Positions 63,883-64,000 of a stretch of DNA of 64,000 nt are shown here, piece after piece. Positions within the stretch are counted from its first letter, which is position 1. Each line of letters starts with the position of its first letter. The translations under genes and the position numbers were made by a program. The notes under the pieces are model-generated. The model saw nothing but the letters and a program-made list of their open reading frames with translations. It was not told where the DNA came from and ran no database searches. The DNA comes from a virus. Location of the stretch: positions 62,001 to 126,000 of IMG/VR virus record IMGVR_UViG_3300037882_001257. One strand, written 5' to 3'.

Positions 63883-64000
63883 CACTTCTTGTTTCCTACT
63901 GTAATGTGGTATGCGGTAAAATCGCCTCGATAAATTGGTAGACCCAACTTCATTCTAATATCAGCGATTTCGTCGCTGTAGGCATCAATCCAGAAATAAA
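63882..64000 (-). CDS. 3' end of a gene, possibly 2H phosphoesterase-like
   Basis: Thirty-nine residues of an open frame enter from beyond 64000 and end at TGA 63882. The end DFTAYHITVGNKK resembles the HxTxG motif of 2H phosphoesterases. Only the C-terminus is visible. Confidence 0.45.
   Translation of the reverse strand, partial: YFWIDAYSDEIADIRMKLGLPIYRGDFTAYHITVGNKK

Noticed and set aside
1-64000. CRISPR array
   Set aside because: I saw no regularly spaced direct repeats of 25-40 bases; repeated patterns are tRNA T arms and promoters.

Overview
The window looks like part of a large tailed-phage (Caudoviricetes) genome. Every gene I can support is on the minus strand. Genes are short and packed, with start/stop overlaps such as ATGA and TAATG, and about 140 protein genes are mixed with about 40 tRNA genes and one tmRNA gene. 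Phage hallmarks are an rIIA/rIIB pair, a RuvB-like helicase, T4-type RNA ligases and polynucleotide kinase, an ATP-dependent DNA ligase, MazG, and free-standing homing endonucleases (HNH and LAGLIDADG). No head, tail, terminase or polymerase gene is in the window, so this is an accessory, early or translation region. TGA is used as a normal stop (for example at 1635 and 16990), so the code is standard. The host is unknown. Lipoprotein signals, a CMP-Kdo-synthetase-like enzyme and Sec/Tat-type leaders suggest a Gram-negative cell. The cytochrome c domains resemble the planctomycete type, but that is only a hint.

Layout in coordinate order (transcription runs right to left). 1-12.4 kb: end of a glycosyltransferase gene, small genes, MazG, five tRNAs, a Tat-leader protein, homing endonucleases, and an RNA-repair group (P-loop kinase, metallophosphoesterase, PNK, Rnl1 ligase) with a TOPRIM protein. 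12.4-16.9 kb: an exported module with a small secreted protein, two c-type cytochromes and a matrix-metalloproteinase-like protease carrying a cysteine switch. 17-24.7 kb: small metabolic genes including AdoMet decarboxylase, a receiver-like protein, NADAR, a nuclease-like protein and lipoproteins. 24.7-41.4 kb: the main tRNA field, 34 tRNA or tRNA-like genes interleaved with small genes, HNH genes and decayed tRNA remnants. 41.4-49.9 kb: a glycan island with a GT29-like transferase, KdsB, a cupin, two methyltransferases, two SDR sugar epimerases (one fused to a glycosyltransferase) and further glycosyltransferases. 50 kb: tmRNA followed by a terminator. 50.3-64 kb: RuvB, Rnl2-like ligase, metalloprotease, rIIB/rIIA, small genes, two minimal kinase-fold proteins, phosphoesterase and DNA ligase.

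Regulation: twelve sites match the host sigma70 consensus (TTGACN, 11 of them with a 16-bp spacer, then TATAAT) and share spacer sequence. Several place the -10 element so close to an ATG that the mRNA would be leaderless. Three hairpin-plus-U-run terminators follow operons. Nearly all tRNA genes and the tmRNA gene are followed directly by CT after the discriminator base, which may be a common 3' processing signal.

Taken together, the genes appear to protect and replace the translation machinery (tRNAs, tmRNA, RNA ligases, PNK, phosphatases, an RMF-like protein), remodel surface glycans, and export redox and protease proteins. All functional statements come from reading motifs. No database search was run.
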